Assembly: GCF_003432115.1 (NCBI RefSeq)
Contig: NZ_QWDC01000001.1
Span: 1,240,001 to 1,304,000, forward strand
DNA length: 64,000 bases
Reading direction: 5' to 3'
Origin: Mucilaginibacter conchicola
GTDB taxonomy: Bacteria > Bacteroidota > Bacteroidia > Sphingobacteriales > Sphingobacteriaceae
Below are positions 1 to 7,846 of the stretch, piece by piece (position 1 is the stretch's first letter; each line of letters opens with the position of its first letter). Position numbers and translations under genes: made by a program. A model generated the notes under the pieces. It was not told the DNA's origin and searched no databases. It was given only the letters and a program-made list of their open reading frames with translations.

Positions 1-1310
1 TGCATATCCTTGTTCACAATATGCACGCACGATTTTTTGATGGCGCGCACATCAAAATTCTGCGCATCAATAAATTGCATAATAATTACCCTGAACAGGT
101 TATCATAACTCAACTGGGGAGCGTCTATCTCGGGCAAACAGCACATTATAGAGTGCAGGTGCTCTTTGGCCTTATCAACCGAGTTACCCGTACTGAACAT
201 ATTTAAGAGGTGCATCTTAAGGCGCTCATCGTTCTCATAAACTATTGTATTCTTCGAGTTATCCAGCAGATCATCCGGGTTTATCATCCGCGTAAGCGGA
301 AACACTTCGCCATTAAGCTTTAAAGCGTACCCCATCACCAAAACATCAGGGTTACACGGTACCGGAATCAGATCGTTTGCATTAAATACTTTTGTTTGCT
401 CCAGGATGGCCGATCGTACTTCGGTAAGGGTATACCTATCAGTAGCCGGATCAAAGTTGGTGAGGCGGCCTGCCTGTTGCGTAGGCTGCAGGGTTACGCC
501 GCGCACGCATGGTTGTTTCAAAGCATATTCTATTATCTCGCCTATCTCATCAGTGTTCAATCCCTTTTGCAAGGTAACTACCAGCGTGGTAGACAGGTTA
601 TATTTATTGAGGTTAGCAATAGCTTTTGCACGCACCTCGCGCAGGTCTTCGCCGCGTAGTTCCATCAGTGCTTCTTTTTTGAAAGAATCAAACTGCAGGT
701 AGATCTCAAAATCGGGCTGATAAGTGGCCAGTCGTTTAACAAACTCTTCGTCTTTAGCTATGCGGATACCGTTAGTGTTCACCATCAAATGTTTGATGGG
801 CTTAGTTTTGGCAATATCCAGTATCTCAAAAAATTGTGGATGCACGGTTGGCTCGCCGCCGCTTATCTGCACTACATCGGGTTCGCCCTCATTGGCTACA
901 ACTACATCCAGCATCTGCTCTATCTCCTGCAAGGTGCGGTGCCTTCCGTAATGCGGCGATGACATGGCATAACAGGTTGGGCAGGTTAAGTTACACCTGT
1001 CTGTAACCTCAACTACAGTAAGACAAGAGTGCTGTTCATGATCCTGGCACAGGCCACAATCGTAAGGGCAGCCATAATGCGTTTTGGCATTAAATTTAAG
1101 CGGCATTTCGCTGCGCTTGGCATAGTTGCGGCAGTTTTTATAATAGTCAACATCAGTGGCTATCAAAACTTTTTCGAAACCATGCTGGCGGCAGTTCTTC
1201 AGCATAAAAACCTTATCGTCCTCAAATACTATTTTGGCATCAACCCGCTTTAAACAGGTTGAGCATATACTGAGGGTAAAATCGTAGTAGATGTATGGGC
1301 GTTCAGGCAT
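1..1310 (-). CDS. COG1964-type radical SAM protein (3' end beyond window)
   Basis: About 436 residues are visible from the ATG at 1310; the frame stays open to the window edge, so the C-terminus is missing. The sequence shows an N-terminal CSTC pair (about residues 16-19), then a CPYDCGLC cluster followed by a DHEQHSCL segment, then the radical SAM iron-sulfur motif CNLTCPTC (Cx3Cx2C) and an SGGEP SAM-binding motif. This order of extra cysteines plus Cx3Cx2C is that of the COG1964 family, which includes archaeal tetraether synthase (Tes) and MJ0619-like enzymes acting on lipids or pterins. The substrate here is unknown. The start overlaps the end of the upstream Lgt-like gene by 8 nt, so the two are probably translated together. 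Family assignment is strong; function is inference. Confidence 0.85.
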   Translation of the reverse strand, partial: MPERPYIYYDFTLSICSTCLKRVDAKIVFEDDKVFMLKNCRQHGFEKVLIATDVDYYKNCRNYAKRSEMPLKFNAKTHYGCPYDCGLCQDHEQHSCLTVVEVTDRCNLTCPTCYAMSSPHYGRHRTLQEIEQMLDVVVANEGEPDVVQISGGEPTVHPQFFEILDIAKTKPIKHLMVNTNGIRIAKDEEFVKRLATYQPDFEIYLQFDSFKKEALMELRGEDLREVRAKAIANLNKYNLSTTLVVTLQKGLNTDEIGEIIEYALKQPCVRGVTLQPTQQAGRLTNFDPATDRYTLTEVRSAILEQTKVFNANDLIPVPCNPDVLVMGYALKLNGEVFPLTRMINPDDLLDNSKNTIVYENDERLKMHLLNMFSTGNSVDKAKEHLHSIMCCLPEIDAPQLSYDNLFRVIIMQFIDAQNFDVRAIKKSCVHIVNKDM

Positions 1311-2052
1311 GTTTTAAAAGCAGGGTTTTAGGTTGGGTAAATACTTTATAATAATACAAAATACCGGCAATACATACCAGTTGAATTACACCAAGCCCGA
1401 AACTAAACACGTAATTGGGCTTAATAAATTCTATCAACAAACGAAAAACCAAATAGGACGAAAGAAATATTTTAAATCGTGCCCCATCAGCCAGCGGCTG
1501 CTTACGCTCGGTGATATAAAGGGTTATCCAGAGCAGTATCCAATAAAGTATCTCGTATAAATTGGTGGGGTGCCGGTGAACACCATCACCAAAGTCAATA
1601 GCCCAGGGCAGGTTGCTGGCAACGCCATAAGTACCATCCTCAAGCCCGGCAAAAAAACAACCGGTGCGGCCAATAAGCATAGCCAGTATCAGCGGGTAAA
1701 CCATCAAGTCGCCTGATGATGCGGTAACGCCTATTTTTTTCTTGGTGAACTCCACGCCTATCAAACCACCAAGCAATCCGCCTACAATGGTTTTATTCCC
1801 CATAAAATAAACCAGGCTAAATTTTGAAAGTAACTCAAGATGTTCAAAAACACCTACAATGTGCGAACCCAGGAATGCCCCTGCGGCCGCCCCCACAAAA
1901 ATGACCATGCGGTGGTTGGCGTTTATCTTATCATGCATTTTGCCGCGCTGATAACTATAGTACCTGTAACCTATAAAATAGGCCAGCGTTTCGCAAATAA
2001 AGTGCACGGGAATGTGCCCCTTGCCCAAAGGTATGTTTAACGGGAAGTGCAT
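1303..2052 (-). CDS. Lgt-like (prolipoprotein diacylglyceryl transferase family) membrane protein
   Basis: A roughly 249-residue polytopic membrane protein with several hydrophobic segments. The motifs GGLLGGLIG, IGRTGCFFAGLEDGTYG and HPTNLYE are those of the Lgt superfamily, which transfers diacylglycerol from phosphatidylglycerol to lipoprotein cysteines. The HGG histidine and the Asn of the canonical GRxGNF motif are not present at the expected places (VGG and GRTGCF instead), so this is a divergent paralogue rather than the housekeeping Lgt. A GTG lies one codon upstream; the ATG at 2052 is preferred. Its 3' end overlaps the radical SAM gene start by 8 nt, suggesting a shared pathway. True Lgt activity is doubtful. 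Confidence 0.75.
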   Translation of the reverse strand: MHFPLNIPLGKGHIPVHFICETLAYFIGYRYYSYQRGKMHDKINANHRMVIFVGAAAGAFLGSHIVGVFEHLELLSKFSLVYFMGNKTIVGGLLGGLIGVEFTKKKIGVTASSGDLMVYPLILAMLIGRTGCFFAGLEDGTYGVASNLPWAIDFGDGVHRHPTNLYEILYWILLWITLYITERKQPLADGARFKIFLSSYLVFRLLIEFIKPNYVFSFGLGVIQLVCIAGILYYYKVFTQPKTLLLKHA

Positions 2053-2095
2053 CACTGCACCTAAGTTATTAAAAACAGCGTTAACACCTGCAAGC

Positions 2096-2806
2096 TTAGT
2101 GTTTAAATACCCGTTTTACTTTATGCCATACACGTTTATGCAAAGGTGGCCTCTGTACATATACAGGTTCACCAAGCATCATTGAGCTCATTTTTAAACT
2201 GATGGCCGGCAACTCGGCAGACGTCGAGCCCAGGCTAAGTTCTGCAGTATTGTAGCCCACAAAACTAAAAACAAGACTTGTGGCGGTTGATGGCACATTT
2301 AAATAAAACTCGCCGTTAACGTTGGTTTGTGTACCAATTTGCATCCCTTTTATTATAACGCTTACACCAGGCAATCCTTGGTTTTCTTCATCTAACACCT
2401 TGCCTTTTACTCTAACGTAAGTAACAGAATCAGTTAGATCAGATGCATCAGTTCTAAAAGCCCTCGGCGACTGCTCTGTTTTAACCGGTGCAGTTTTCTC
2501 GGCTTTAACCGAATTATTGAACAACATAGCAATAGACGCCGCTATGGCAAAGCGCTGCCACAAGAAAGCTGGTTTGGCTACACTAACCAGTTTTGCATTT
2601 ACCGATTCAAGCTTTTCCTTTGTAAACCTGCCGCAAACTTTTCCATTGGTGTTTAGATAGTTGATGATCTCGCTATCGGTCATTCGGGTAAAATCCACAA
2701 CGATCTTTTGGCAGCTTTGGCAGTGGCGGCCCTGATCGGCGGGTGTCATATCGTTCCAGTTCTGGTGGCAGGGCTGCGGGATGCTGATGTTGGTGATGGC
2801 TTGCAT
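2096..2806 (-). CDS. Membrane protein with Cys-rich N-terminal domain and CarboxypepD_reg-like domain
   Basis: 236 residues. The N-terminus (about 1-65) carries CHQNWNDM, CQSC and a later CGRF, a pattern common in Bacteroidota proteins of unknown role; the cysteines may bind metal. A single hydrophobic segment (about 82-100) follows. Residues 130-205 resemble a carboxypeptidase regulatory-like beta-sandwich (VRVKGKVLDEENQGLPGVSV, then NGEFYLNVP and FSFVGYNTAEL), as found at the N-terminus of TonB-dependent receptors. The likely topology is a cytosolic Cys domain and a periplasmic sandwich, but this is inference. It sits 44 bp from the Lgt-like gene on the same strand. Function unknown. Confidence 0.7.
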   Translation of the reverse strand: MQAITNISIPQPCHQNWNDMTPADQGRHCQSCQKIVVDFTRMTDSEIINYLNTNGKVCGRFTKEKLESVNAKLVSVAKPAFLWQRFAIAASIAMLFNNSVKAEKTAPVKTEQSPRAFRTDASDLTDSVTYVRVKGKVLDEENQGLPGVSVIIKGMQIGTQTNVNGEFYLNVPSTATSLVFSFVGYNTAELSLGSTSAELPAISLKMSSMMLGEPVYVQRPPLHKRVWHKVKRVFKH

Positions 2807-2949
2807 AATTTTGGTTTTTATAGGTAAGATGCGGCTGCGAATCAGATTCCATAAATTATTTTCACCTTTTTAAAATAGCGATATCGTTACCGACGCCGCG
2901 CCGGTATTTAGCTCCATCATTTGTATATTGCCCTGCTATAACACGATAC

Positions 2950-4911
2950 ATGAAAAAGTTCACAGTTGCCACTCTGTTGCTGTTTGCGGCCAGCTTTGCC
3001 CGTGCGCAGAAAAATCCGAACGATACCATTACGAGCAACTATCAGCCATCGGTGCTGTTCTCTCCCCTGCCATACAAAGGCAAAGGCGACGAATTTCACT
3101 CTGCCAATGGCGAACCAGGACCAAAATACTGGCAAAACCGCGCTGATTATAAGATAGCCGTAACGCTTGATACCGTGCGTAAAACCATCAAGGGCGACGT
3201 GGCCATTACCTACACCAATAACAGCCCGGATGCGTTGCAATATCTTTGGCTACAACTGGATCAGAATACTTATAAAAAAGATGCCCGCTCAAACTTTGTA
3301 ACGGGCACGCAGGCGCAGCAGCATACCAGTGGTTACGAGATAGAATCGGTTGAGCTAATAAGCGGCACTACCCGTAAAAAGGTAGAATATAAAGTGACCG
3401 ATACCCGCATGCAAGTACGTTTAGCACAGGCATTGGGGAAAGGCAACATCGTTTTAAACATTAAATACCATTATACTATCCCCGGCAACTTTGGCAACCG
3501 CACCGATTTTGTAGATACCAAAAACGGCAAGATCTACGAGATAGCGCAGTTTTTCCCGCGGATGTGTGTTTATGATGACAGCCGCGGCTGGGCTACCGCG
3601 CCTTTTCTGGGTAGCGGCGAGTTTTACTGCGAATACGGTGATATCGACTACAGCGTGACTGCACCATGGGACATCATCGTGGCAGGCCCCGGCGACCTGC
3701 TGAACCCTAAAGAAGTACTGACCGCCACGCAGATAAACCGACTGGCACAAGCCCACAACAGCGATAAAACTATCATGATCCGCACTGCTGATGAGATCAA
3801 TTCGCCATCATCGCGCCCGGTTAATAAAGGCACGCTTACCTGGCACTACAAAATGCTGAACACACGCGATGTGGCTTTTGGTGCATCTAAGGCCTACATC
3901 TGGGATGCCGCAAGGGTTAACCTGCCGGGCGGCAAAAAGTCGCTGGCTATGTCGGTTTACCCGGTAGAGAGCCAGGGCAACGCGGCCTGGGGCCGCGCCA
4001 CGGAATACCTCAAAAAATCCATGGAATATTTTTCCGAGAAATGGTTCACTTACCCATGGCCAACTGCCATTAACGAGGCCGGCATTGCAGGCGGCATGGA
4101 GTATCCCGGCATTGTATTCGATGGTATTAACGATAAAGGCAGCGAGTTGTACTGGGTAACTGCACACGAGATAGGCCACAACTGGTTTCCGATGATAGTA
4201 GGCAGCGATGAGCGACGCTTTGCCTGGATGGATGAAGGATTGAACACCTTTATTGATATCTACGCTTCAGACGCGTTTAACAACGGCGAATACGCGCCCA
4301 AACGCGACGGAGAATATGCACCCGGCGGCGGTAACCCTGCCGATGAGATCATAGAGCATATTATCGATCCGGCATCGCCCAGCATTATGACACAACCCGA
4401 TGCTATCCCTGAAAAATACCGCCATCCGCTTACGTATTTTAAGCCGGCCTTTGGTTTGGTGCTGCTTCGCGAACAGATCTTAGGCCACGACAGGTTCGAC
4501 TACGCCTTTAAGAATTACACCCACAAATGGGCCTACAAACACCCGCAACCCGATGACTTTTTCCGCGCAATGGAAAATGGCAGCGGCGAAGACCTGAACT
4601 GGTTTTGGAACGGATGGTTCTACAATAACTACAAGCTGGATATTGCGCTGATAGACGCCAAATACATCGATAACAAGAAAGCCGTACAGCTTACCATCGC
4701 CAACAAAGAAATGATGGCCATGCCATTTACCGTTGAACTGAAGTTTAAAGATGGCAGCAAGCAGCGCACCTATTTCCCGGTAGAGACATGGCTGCAAAAT
4801 AAAGTGACCAATTTTACTATTCCTGTTTCGCAGGAGGTAGTGAGTGTGGTGATCGATCCGGATAATGCGTTGCCTGATGTGAACAGGAAGAATAATAGTA
4901 AGAAATTGTAA
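2950..4911 (+). CDS. M1 family zinc metallopeptidase, secreted
   Basis: 653 residues beginning with a Sec signal peptide (MKKFTVATLLLFAASFARAQ). The gluzincin signature HEIGH is at residues 406-410, with the third zinc ligand in MDEGLN at Glu429, 19 residues later. The exopeptidase motif GGMEY is at 381-385. This is the aminopeptidase N-like fold common in Bacteroidota, with an N-terminal beta domain before the catalytic domain. It probably acts in the periplasm or outside the cell, trimming peptides. It is transcribed alone, divergent from the preceding minus-strand genes and followed by a palindrome repeat. Confidence 0.92.
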   Translation: MKKFTVATLLLFAASFARAQKNPNDTITSNYQPSVLFSPLPYKGKGDEFHSANGEPGPKYWQNRADYKIAVTLDTVRKTIKGDVAITYTNNSPDALQYLWLQLDQNTYKKDARSNFVTGTQAQQHTSGYEIESVELISGTTRKKVEYKVTDTRMQVRLAQALGKGNIVLNIKYHYTIPGNFGNRTDFVDTKNGKIYEIAQFFPRMCVYDDSRGWATAPFLGSGEFYCEYGDIDYSVTAPWDIIVAGPGDLLNPKEVLTATQINRLAQAHNSDKTIMIRTADEINSPSSRPVNKGTLTWHYKMLNTRDVAFGASKAYIWDAARVNLPGGKKSLAMSVYPVESQGNAAWGRATEYLKKSMEYFSEKWFTYPWPTAINEAGIAGGMEYPGIVFDGINDKGSELYWVTAHEIGHNWFPMIVGSDERRFAWMDEGLNTFIDIYASDAFNNGEYAPKRDGEYAPGGGNPADEIIEHIIDPASPSIMTQPDAIPEKYRHPLTYFKPAFGLVLLREQILGHDRFDYAFKNYTHKWAYKHPQPDDFFRAMENGSGEDLNWFWNGWFYNNYKLDIALIDAKYIDNKKAVQLTIANKEMMAMPFTVELKFKDGSKQRTYFPVETWLQNKVTNFTIPVSQEVVSVVIDPDNALPDVNRKNNSKKL

Positions 4912-4920
4912 TAAACACTC

Positions 4921-5013
4921 TGTCATTTCGAACGAGGAACGAGGAGAAATCTTCTACACACGATACTTACACCGAAGAAGATTTCTCCTCGCGACCGCTC
5001 GTTCGAAATGACA
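4921..5013. repeat. Intergenic palindrome, family A copy 1
   Basis: A long imperfect inverted repeat starting TGTCATTTCGAACGAG and ending CTCGTTCGAAATGACA, with inner arms GAGGAGAAATCTTC and GAAGATTTCTCCTC. It lies between the M1 peptidase and maf, which converge. A short related fragment (TTCTTCGCTGTCGCTCAGAATGACA) follows at 5050-5074. Copies occur at 9150-9242 and 21863-22021. The RNA would form a long hairpin and may act as a bidirectional terminator; it may also be a REP-like mobile palindrome. Confidence 0.85.
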
Positions 5014-5076
5014 TGGTTAGTTGAATGGTTTCTCTGTGAAGCTAACGGATTCTTCGCTGTCGCTCAGAATGACAAA

Positions 5077-5640
5077 TTATTGAAGTTTCTTCAACTGCTG
5101 ATAAACCTTCTCGGTAGGTAAGCCTACCACGTTGGTATAAGAGCCATTGATACGCTCAATGCCTATCAGGCCGATGCGTTGTTGTATGCCGTATGAGCCG
5201 GCTTTATCGTAGGGTTTGTATTCGTCAACGTAACTGATGATCTCTTCATCTGTTAGCTGGCGGAAGAAAACTTCAGAGCGGTCGTAAAATTTATTGTAAT
5301 GGCCTTTGTAGAATAAACAAACGCCAGTGTAAACCTCATGTACTTTGCCTGATAGGCGTTGCAGCATTTCAATAGCATGCTCGCGCGATTCTGGTTTGCC
5401 TAATATCAGGCCATCAATGGCAACAATAGTATCGGCAGTAAGCACAACCTCATCATTCACATCCTCATCAAAGGCTTCGGCTTTTTTTGAGGCGATGTAA
5501 ACAGCTATCTCGGCAGGGGTTAATCCATCAGGGTACGATTCATCAACCTCTTTTAAAACCACACGGAAATCAATATCCATCAGCTTTAAAAGCTCCTGCC
5601 TGCGCGGCGATTTTGATGCAAGAATAATTTTTTGGTTCAT
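5077..5640 (-). CDS. maf: Maf-like nucleotide pyrophosphatase
   Basis: 187 residues from the ATG at 5640. An in-frame extension to 5661 exists but lies in repeat DNA, and the family starts at MNQKIILASKSPRR. The motif SKSPRRQELL near the N-terminus and TADTIVAID in the middle are the Maf nucleotide-binding and catalytic segments. Maf proteins hydrolyse non-canonical or housekeeping NTPs to NMP and pyrophosphate and have been linked to septum formation. It is the last gene of the minus-strand run DUF2520 - fdx - iscX - kdsC - maf. Its start codon lies inside a degenerate word repeat, which is unusual. Confidence 0.9.
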   Translation of the reverse strand: MNQKIILASKSPRRQELLKLMDIDFRVVLKEVDESYPDGLTPAEIAVYIASKKAEAFDEDVNDEVVLTADTIVAIDGLILGKPESREHAIEMLQRLSGKVHEVYTGVCLFYKGHYNKFYDRSEVFFRQLTDEEIISYVDEYKPYDKAGSYGIQQRIGLIGIERINGSYTNVVGLPTEKVYQQLKKLQ

Positions 5641-5728
5641 GGTTAATGGTTCATAGATCATGGTAGCTGAAGATCATAGTTTATAGATCATGGTTCATGG
5701 CAGTTTCTATGAACTATCAACCATGAAC
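5635..5728. repeat. Degenerate word repeat between maf and kdsC, with inverted arms
   Basis: The word ATGGTTCATAG and variants (ATGGTTAATGG, GATCATGG, GATCATAG) fill the gap. The left arm at 5635-5656 and the reverse complement of the right arm at 5707-5728 differ at about 2 of 22 positions. The left arm contains the maf start codon. The same word occurs at 13741-13844 and 49691-49785. Confidence 0.75.
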
Positions 5729-5741
5729 TACTAACTAAAAT

Positions 5742-6263
5742 CTACCAGCTATATGCCTTCTCGTTCATCCAGGTGCCTTGTACCTTCATCACCTTCTCTA
5801 TTACCTCGCGGACGCAGCCACGGCCGCCGGGGATAGGTGATACATAGCTGCAAATGGCTTTTATCTCTTCGGCAGCATCGGCAGGGCAAACAGGCAGGCC
5901 AACCATTTTCATGGTCTCCAGATCCGGGATATCATCGGCCATATACAATACTCTCGATGGGTGGATACCCTTCTCTTGCGTGTACAGCTTAAACCTGTCC
6001 ACCTTGGTATGGGTGCCCAGGTAAACATCTTTAATACCCAAACTATTTAAACGGAACAATGCACTTTTTGACCTGCTGCCCGATATAGCTGCTACATTAT
6101 AACCGCTTTTAACAGCCAGTTGCAGCGCATATCCATCCTTAATATTAAACGCACGGCTTTGCACGCCGGTCTCGGTCACAAAAACAGAGCCGTCGGTCAA
6201 CACGCCGTCCACATCAAAAATAAAGGTGGTAATATCGTTAAGCTTGGTTAAAAAGGATTCCAT
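5742..6263 (-). CDS. kdsC: KdsC-type 3-deoxy-D-manno-octulosonate 8-phosphate phosphatase
   Basis: 173 residues, the usual size of the compact HAD phosphatases without a cap domain. The first HAD motif is DVDGVLTDG near residues 17-25, the second is in the AISGSRS segment, and the last acidic motif is YMADDIPD. These match KdsC, which removes phosphate from KDO-8-phosphate on the way to CMP-KDO and lipopolysaccharide inner core, acting as a cytosolic tetramer. It precedes maf on the minus strand, an order often seen in Bacteroidota. Assignment to KdsC rather than another YrbI-family phosphatase is likely but rests on family resemblance. Confidence 0.88.
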   Translation of the reverse strand: MESFLTKLNDITTFIFDVDGVLTDGSVFVTETGVQSRAFNIKDGYALQLAVKSGYNVAAISGSRSKSALFRLNSLGIKDVYLGTHTKVDRFKLYTQEKGIHPSRVLYMADDIPDLETMKMVGLPVCPADAAEEIKAICSYVSPIPGGRGCVREVIEKVMKVQGTWMNEKAYSW

Positions 6264-6274
6264 CTTTTTAATTT

Positions 6275-6345
6275 GTCATTGGGTCATCGGGTCATTGAGT
6301 CATTAGCTTTTAACTGCCAACTATCAACTGCCCACTGCAAACTGA
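6275..6345. repeat. Degenerate word repeat between iscX and kdsC
   Basis: Two word series lie side by side: GTCATTGGGTCATCGGGTCA and its continuation, then AACTGCCAACTATCAACTGC and variants. No clear inverted arms. It fills nearly all of the gap between the two genes. Confidence 0.55.
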
Positions 6346-6588
6346 TTATTGGTTATCGCGCCATTCGTAAACCCAGGCGCTTTGGATCTGCTCCAGGTGG
6401 CCTTCGTTTGATTCTTCGCGAGTGCCGGCGAAGTGCGGCAGGCTTAATACCCACTCCAGCAAGTCAGTGAAGCGGATGCGGTATATTTTCGATTCGCCAA
6501 ATTCATCGCCAAACTTTTCATAAAGGCCCATGGCAATGTCTTCGTAGTCGTTCCAGTGAATCGGCAGTGCGAATTTATCGTTACTCAT
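6346..6588 (-). CDS. iscX: IscX-like Fe-S cluster assembly protein
   Basis: 80 residues, slightly longer than the usual 66. The segments HWNDYEDIAMGLYEKFGDEF, YRIRFTDLLEWVLSLPHF and SNEGHLEQIQSAW match IscX, a small acidic protein that binds the desulfurase IscS and iron and tunes Fe-S cluster assembly. It lies 44 bp downstream of a [2Fe-2S] ferredoxin, the same pairing as in isc operons, although iscS, iscU and the hsc genes are not in this window. The intervening 6592-6630 holds a short run of GATTCTTGATTC-like words. Confidence 0.88.
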   Translation of the reverse strand: MSNDKFALPIHWNDYEDIAMGLYEKFGDEFGESKIYRIRFTDLLEWVLSLPHFAGTREESNEGHLEQIQSAWVYEWRDNQ

Positions 6589-6632
6589 TTTTTATCTTGA
6601 TTCTTGATTCTAAATCTCTTAACTCTGATTTA

Positions 6633-6965
6633 TTAGTGGCCCATAAAGCCTGATTGATCCGGCAGGGTAACTTCAATGTCGCCATCAATTACCACACATT
6701 GGCAACCCAAACGCGAGTTGATGCGCGGGTTAACAGCACGGTCAATAAAGTCTTCTTCCTTGTCAGATATCTCCTGAAGGTTATCCATGCCTTTATTTAC
6801 GTATATATGGCAAGTACTGCAGCCACAAACGCCACCGCAATTGTGCTGTAGCTCGATGCCATTCTCAAGGCAAACGTCCAATACAGATTCCCCTTCGGCT
6901 ATAGGCAGTTCCACGCTCTCGTGGTCGGCTTCCTCAAAGTTGATCTTTACTTTAAAAATATTCAT
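6633..6965 (-). CDS. fdx: [2Fe-2S] ferredoxin, ISC/adrenodoxin type
   Basis: 110 residues. The cluster ligands are seen in CGGVCGCSTCHIYV and in the later LGCQCVV, the C-x5-C-x2-C plus distant C pattern of adrenodoxin-like ferredoxins. The C-terminus (IEVTLPDQSG) is also typical. It likely donates electrons during Fe-S cluster assembly, supported by the neighbouring iscX. Gaps to neighbours are 44 bp and about 20 bp, so it is probably cotranscribed with the DUF2520 gene and iscX. Confidence 0.9.
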   Translation of the reverse strand: MNIFKVKINFEEADHESVELPIAEGESVLDVCLENGIELQHNCGGVCGCSTCHIYVNKGMDNLQEISDKEEDFIDRAVNPRINSRLGCQCVVIDGDIEVTLPDQSGFMGH

Positions 6966-6984
6966 TTGGGCAAAAGTAACAAAA

Positions 6985-7767
6985 TTACCTGTCCCCGTTA
7001 ACCTTGTTGTGGTTTTTGATAATATCCTGACTTAGCATCTTATAAACATCCTGCAAATGCGGTTGTTTATCAAGCAATTGCAAGTGTGCAGCCATTGTAC
7101 TTTCATCGTTACGCACGGCAGGCCCGGTTTGCACCGTAAATGGCGAATGCTCTTTTATTTTATCGGCCGTCTCGGCTATCAGCGGGCGCAGCAGGTTAAA
7201 GCTCATGCCGCTATCTTTCAGCAAACCTTCTCCTACGCCATACAGGTGGTTGGTAAAGTTACAGGCAAATACCGCCGCCAAATGCAATACTTTGCGCTGC
7301 GCGGATGAAATGCGAGATACGTTGTTGCTGATGTCGCGAGCCAAATTTTCCAGCGTTTTGGTGATAGCTTCGTCCGCCCCCTCAATACACATGGGTACAT
7401 CCCTAAAGTTAAGCTCCTTTGTTTTGCTGAAGGTTTGCAGGGGATAAAACACACCGGCCTGCTGTGTAAGCTCCAGCATGGGAGTTAATTCTACCGCGCC
7501 AGAGGTATGGGCGATAAGTTTACCGTATTTATCCAATTGCTTTACCGTATCCAAAATTGCATCATCCTTTACCGAGACAATGAAGATATCAGTGTCGGTA
7601 GTAAGGGCATTCAGGTTGTCCGTGGCCTCGGCACCAACGTGGTAAGCCAGCAAAGCAGCATTATGCAAATTACGACTGTACACCTGCACAATGCGATGGC
7701 CAGCATTTTTTAACGCGGCAGAAATATGTGTGGCTACATTGCCCGAACCGATGATGCTGATGCGCAT
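6985..7767 (-). CDS. Rossmann-fold DUF2520 protein
   Basis: 260 residues from the ATG at 7767; a longer in-frame start at 7893 would overlap the divergent hydrolase gene and lacks family similarity. The N-terminus MRISIIGSGNVATH is a dinucleotide-binding Rossmann motif (GxGxxA). A helical DUF2520 domain follows, with the FYPLQTFSKTKEL and NFTNHLYGVGEGLL segments. The architecture resembles 6-phosphogluconate dehydrogenase-like or ketopantoate reductase-like enzymes, but the substrate is unknown. It heads the minus-strand run leading to fdx, iscX, kdsC and maf. Confidence 0.85.
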   Translation of the reverse strand: MRISIIGSGNVATHISAALKNAGHRIVQVYSRNLHNAALLAYHVGAEATDNLNALTTDTDIFIVSVKDDAILDTVKQLDKYGKLIAHTSGAVELTPMLELTQQAGVFYPLQTFSKTKELNFRDVPMCIEGADEAITKTLENLARDISNNVSRISSAQRKVLHLAAVFACNFTNHLYGVGEGLLKDSGMSFNLLRPLIAETADKIKEHSPFTVQTGPAVRNDESTMAAHLQLLDKQPHLQDVYKMLSQDIIKNHNKVNGDR

Positions 7768-7790
7768 GGCGTGGAAAAATAGGTGAGCAG

Positions 7791-7798
7791 CAAAATTA
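7791..7798 (-). promoter_or_regulatory. Candidate -7 box for the DUF2520 operon
   Basis: On the minus strand TAATTTTG matches the Bacteroidota -7 consensus TAnnTTTG, 24 bp before the ATG at 7767. No convincing -33 TTTG is seen. Confidence 0.4.
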
Positions 7799-7846
7799 AA
7801 TAAATCCGTTATTTTTATTCCGCAATTCCAACAACCTGATTTTATA

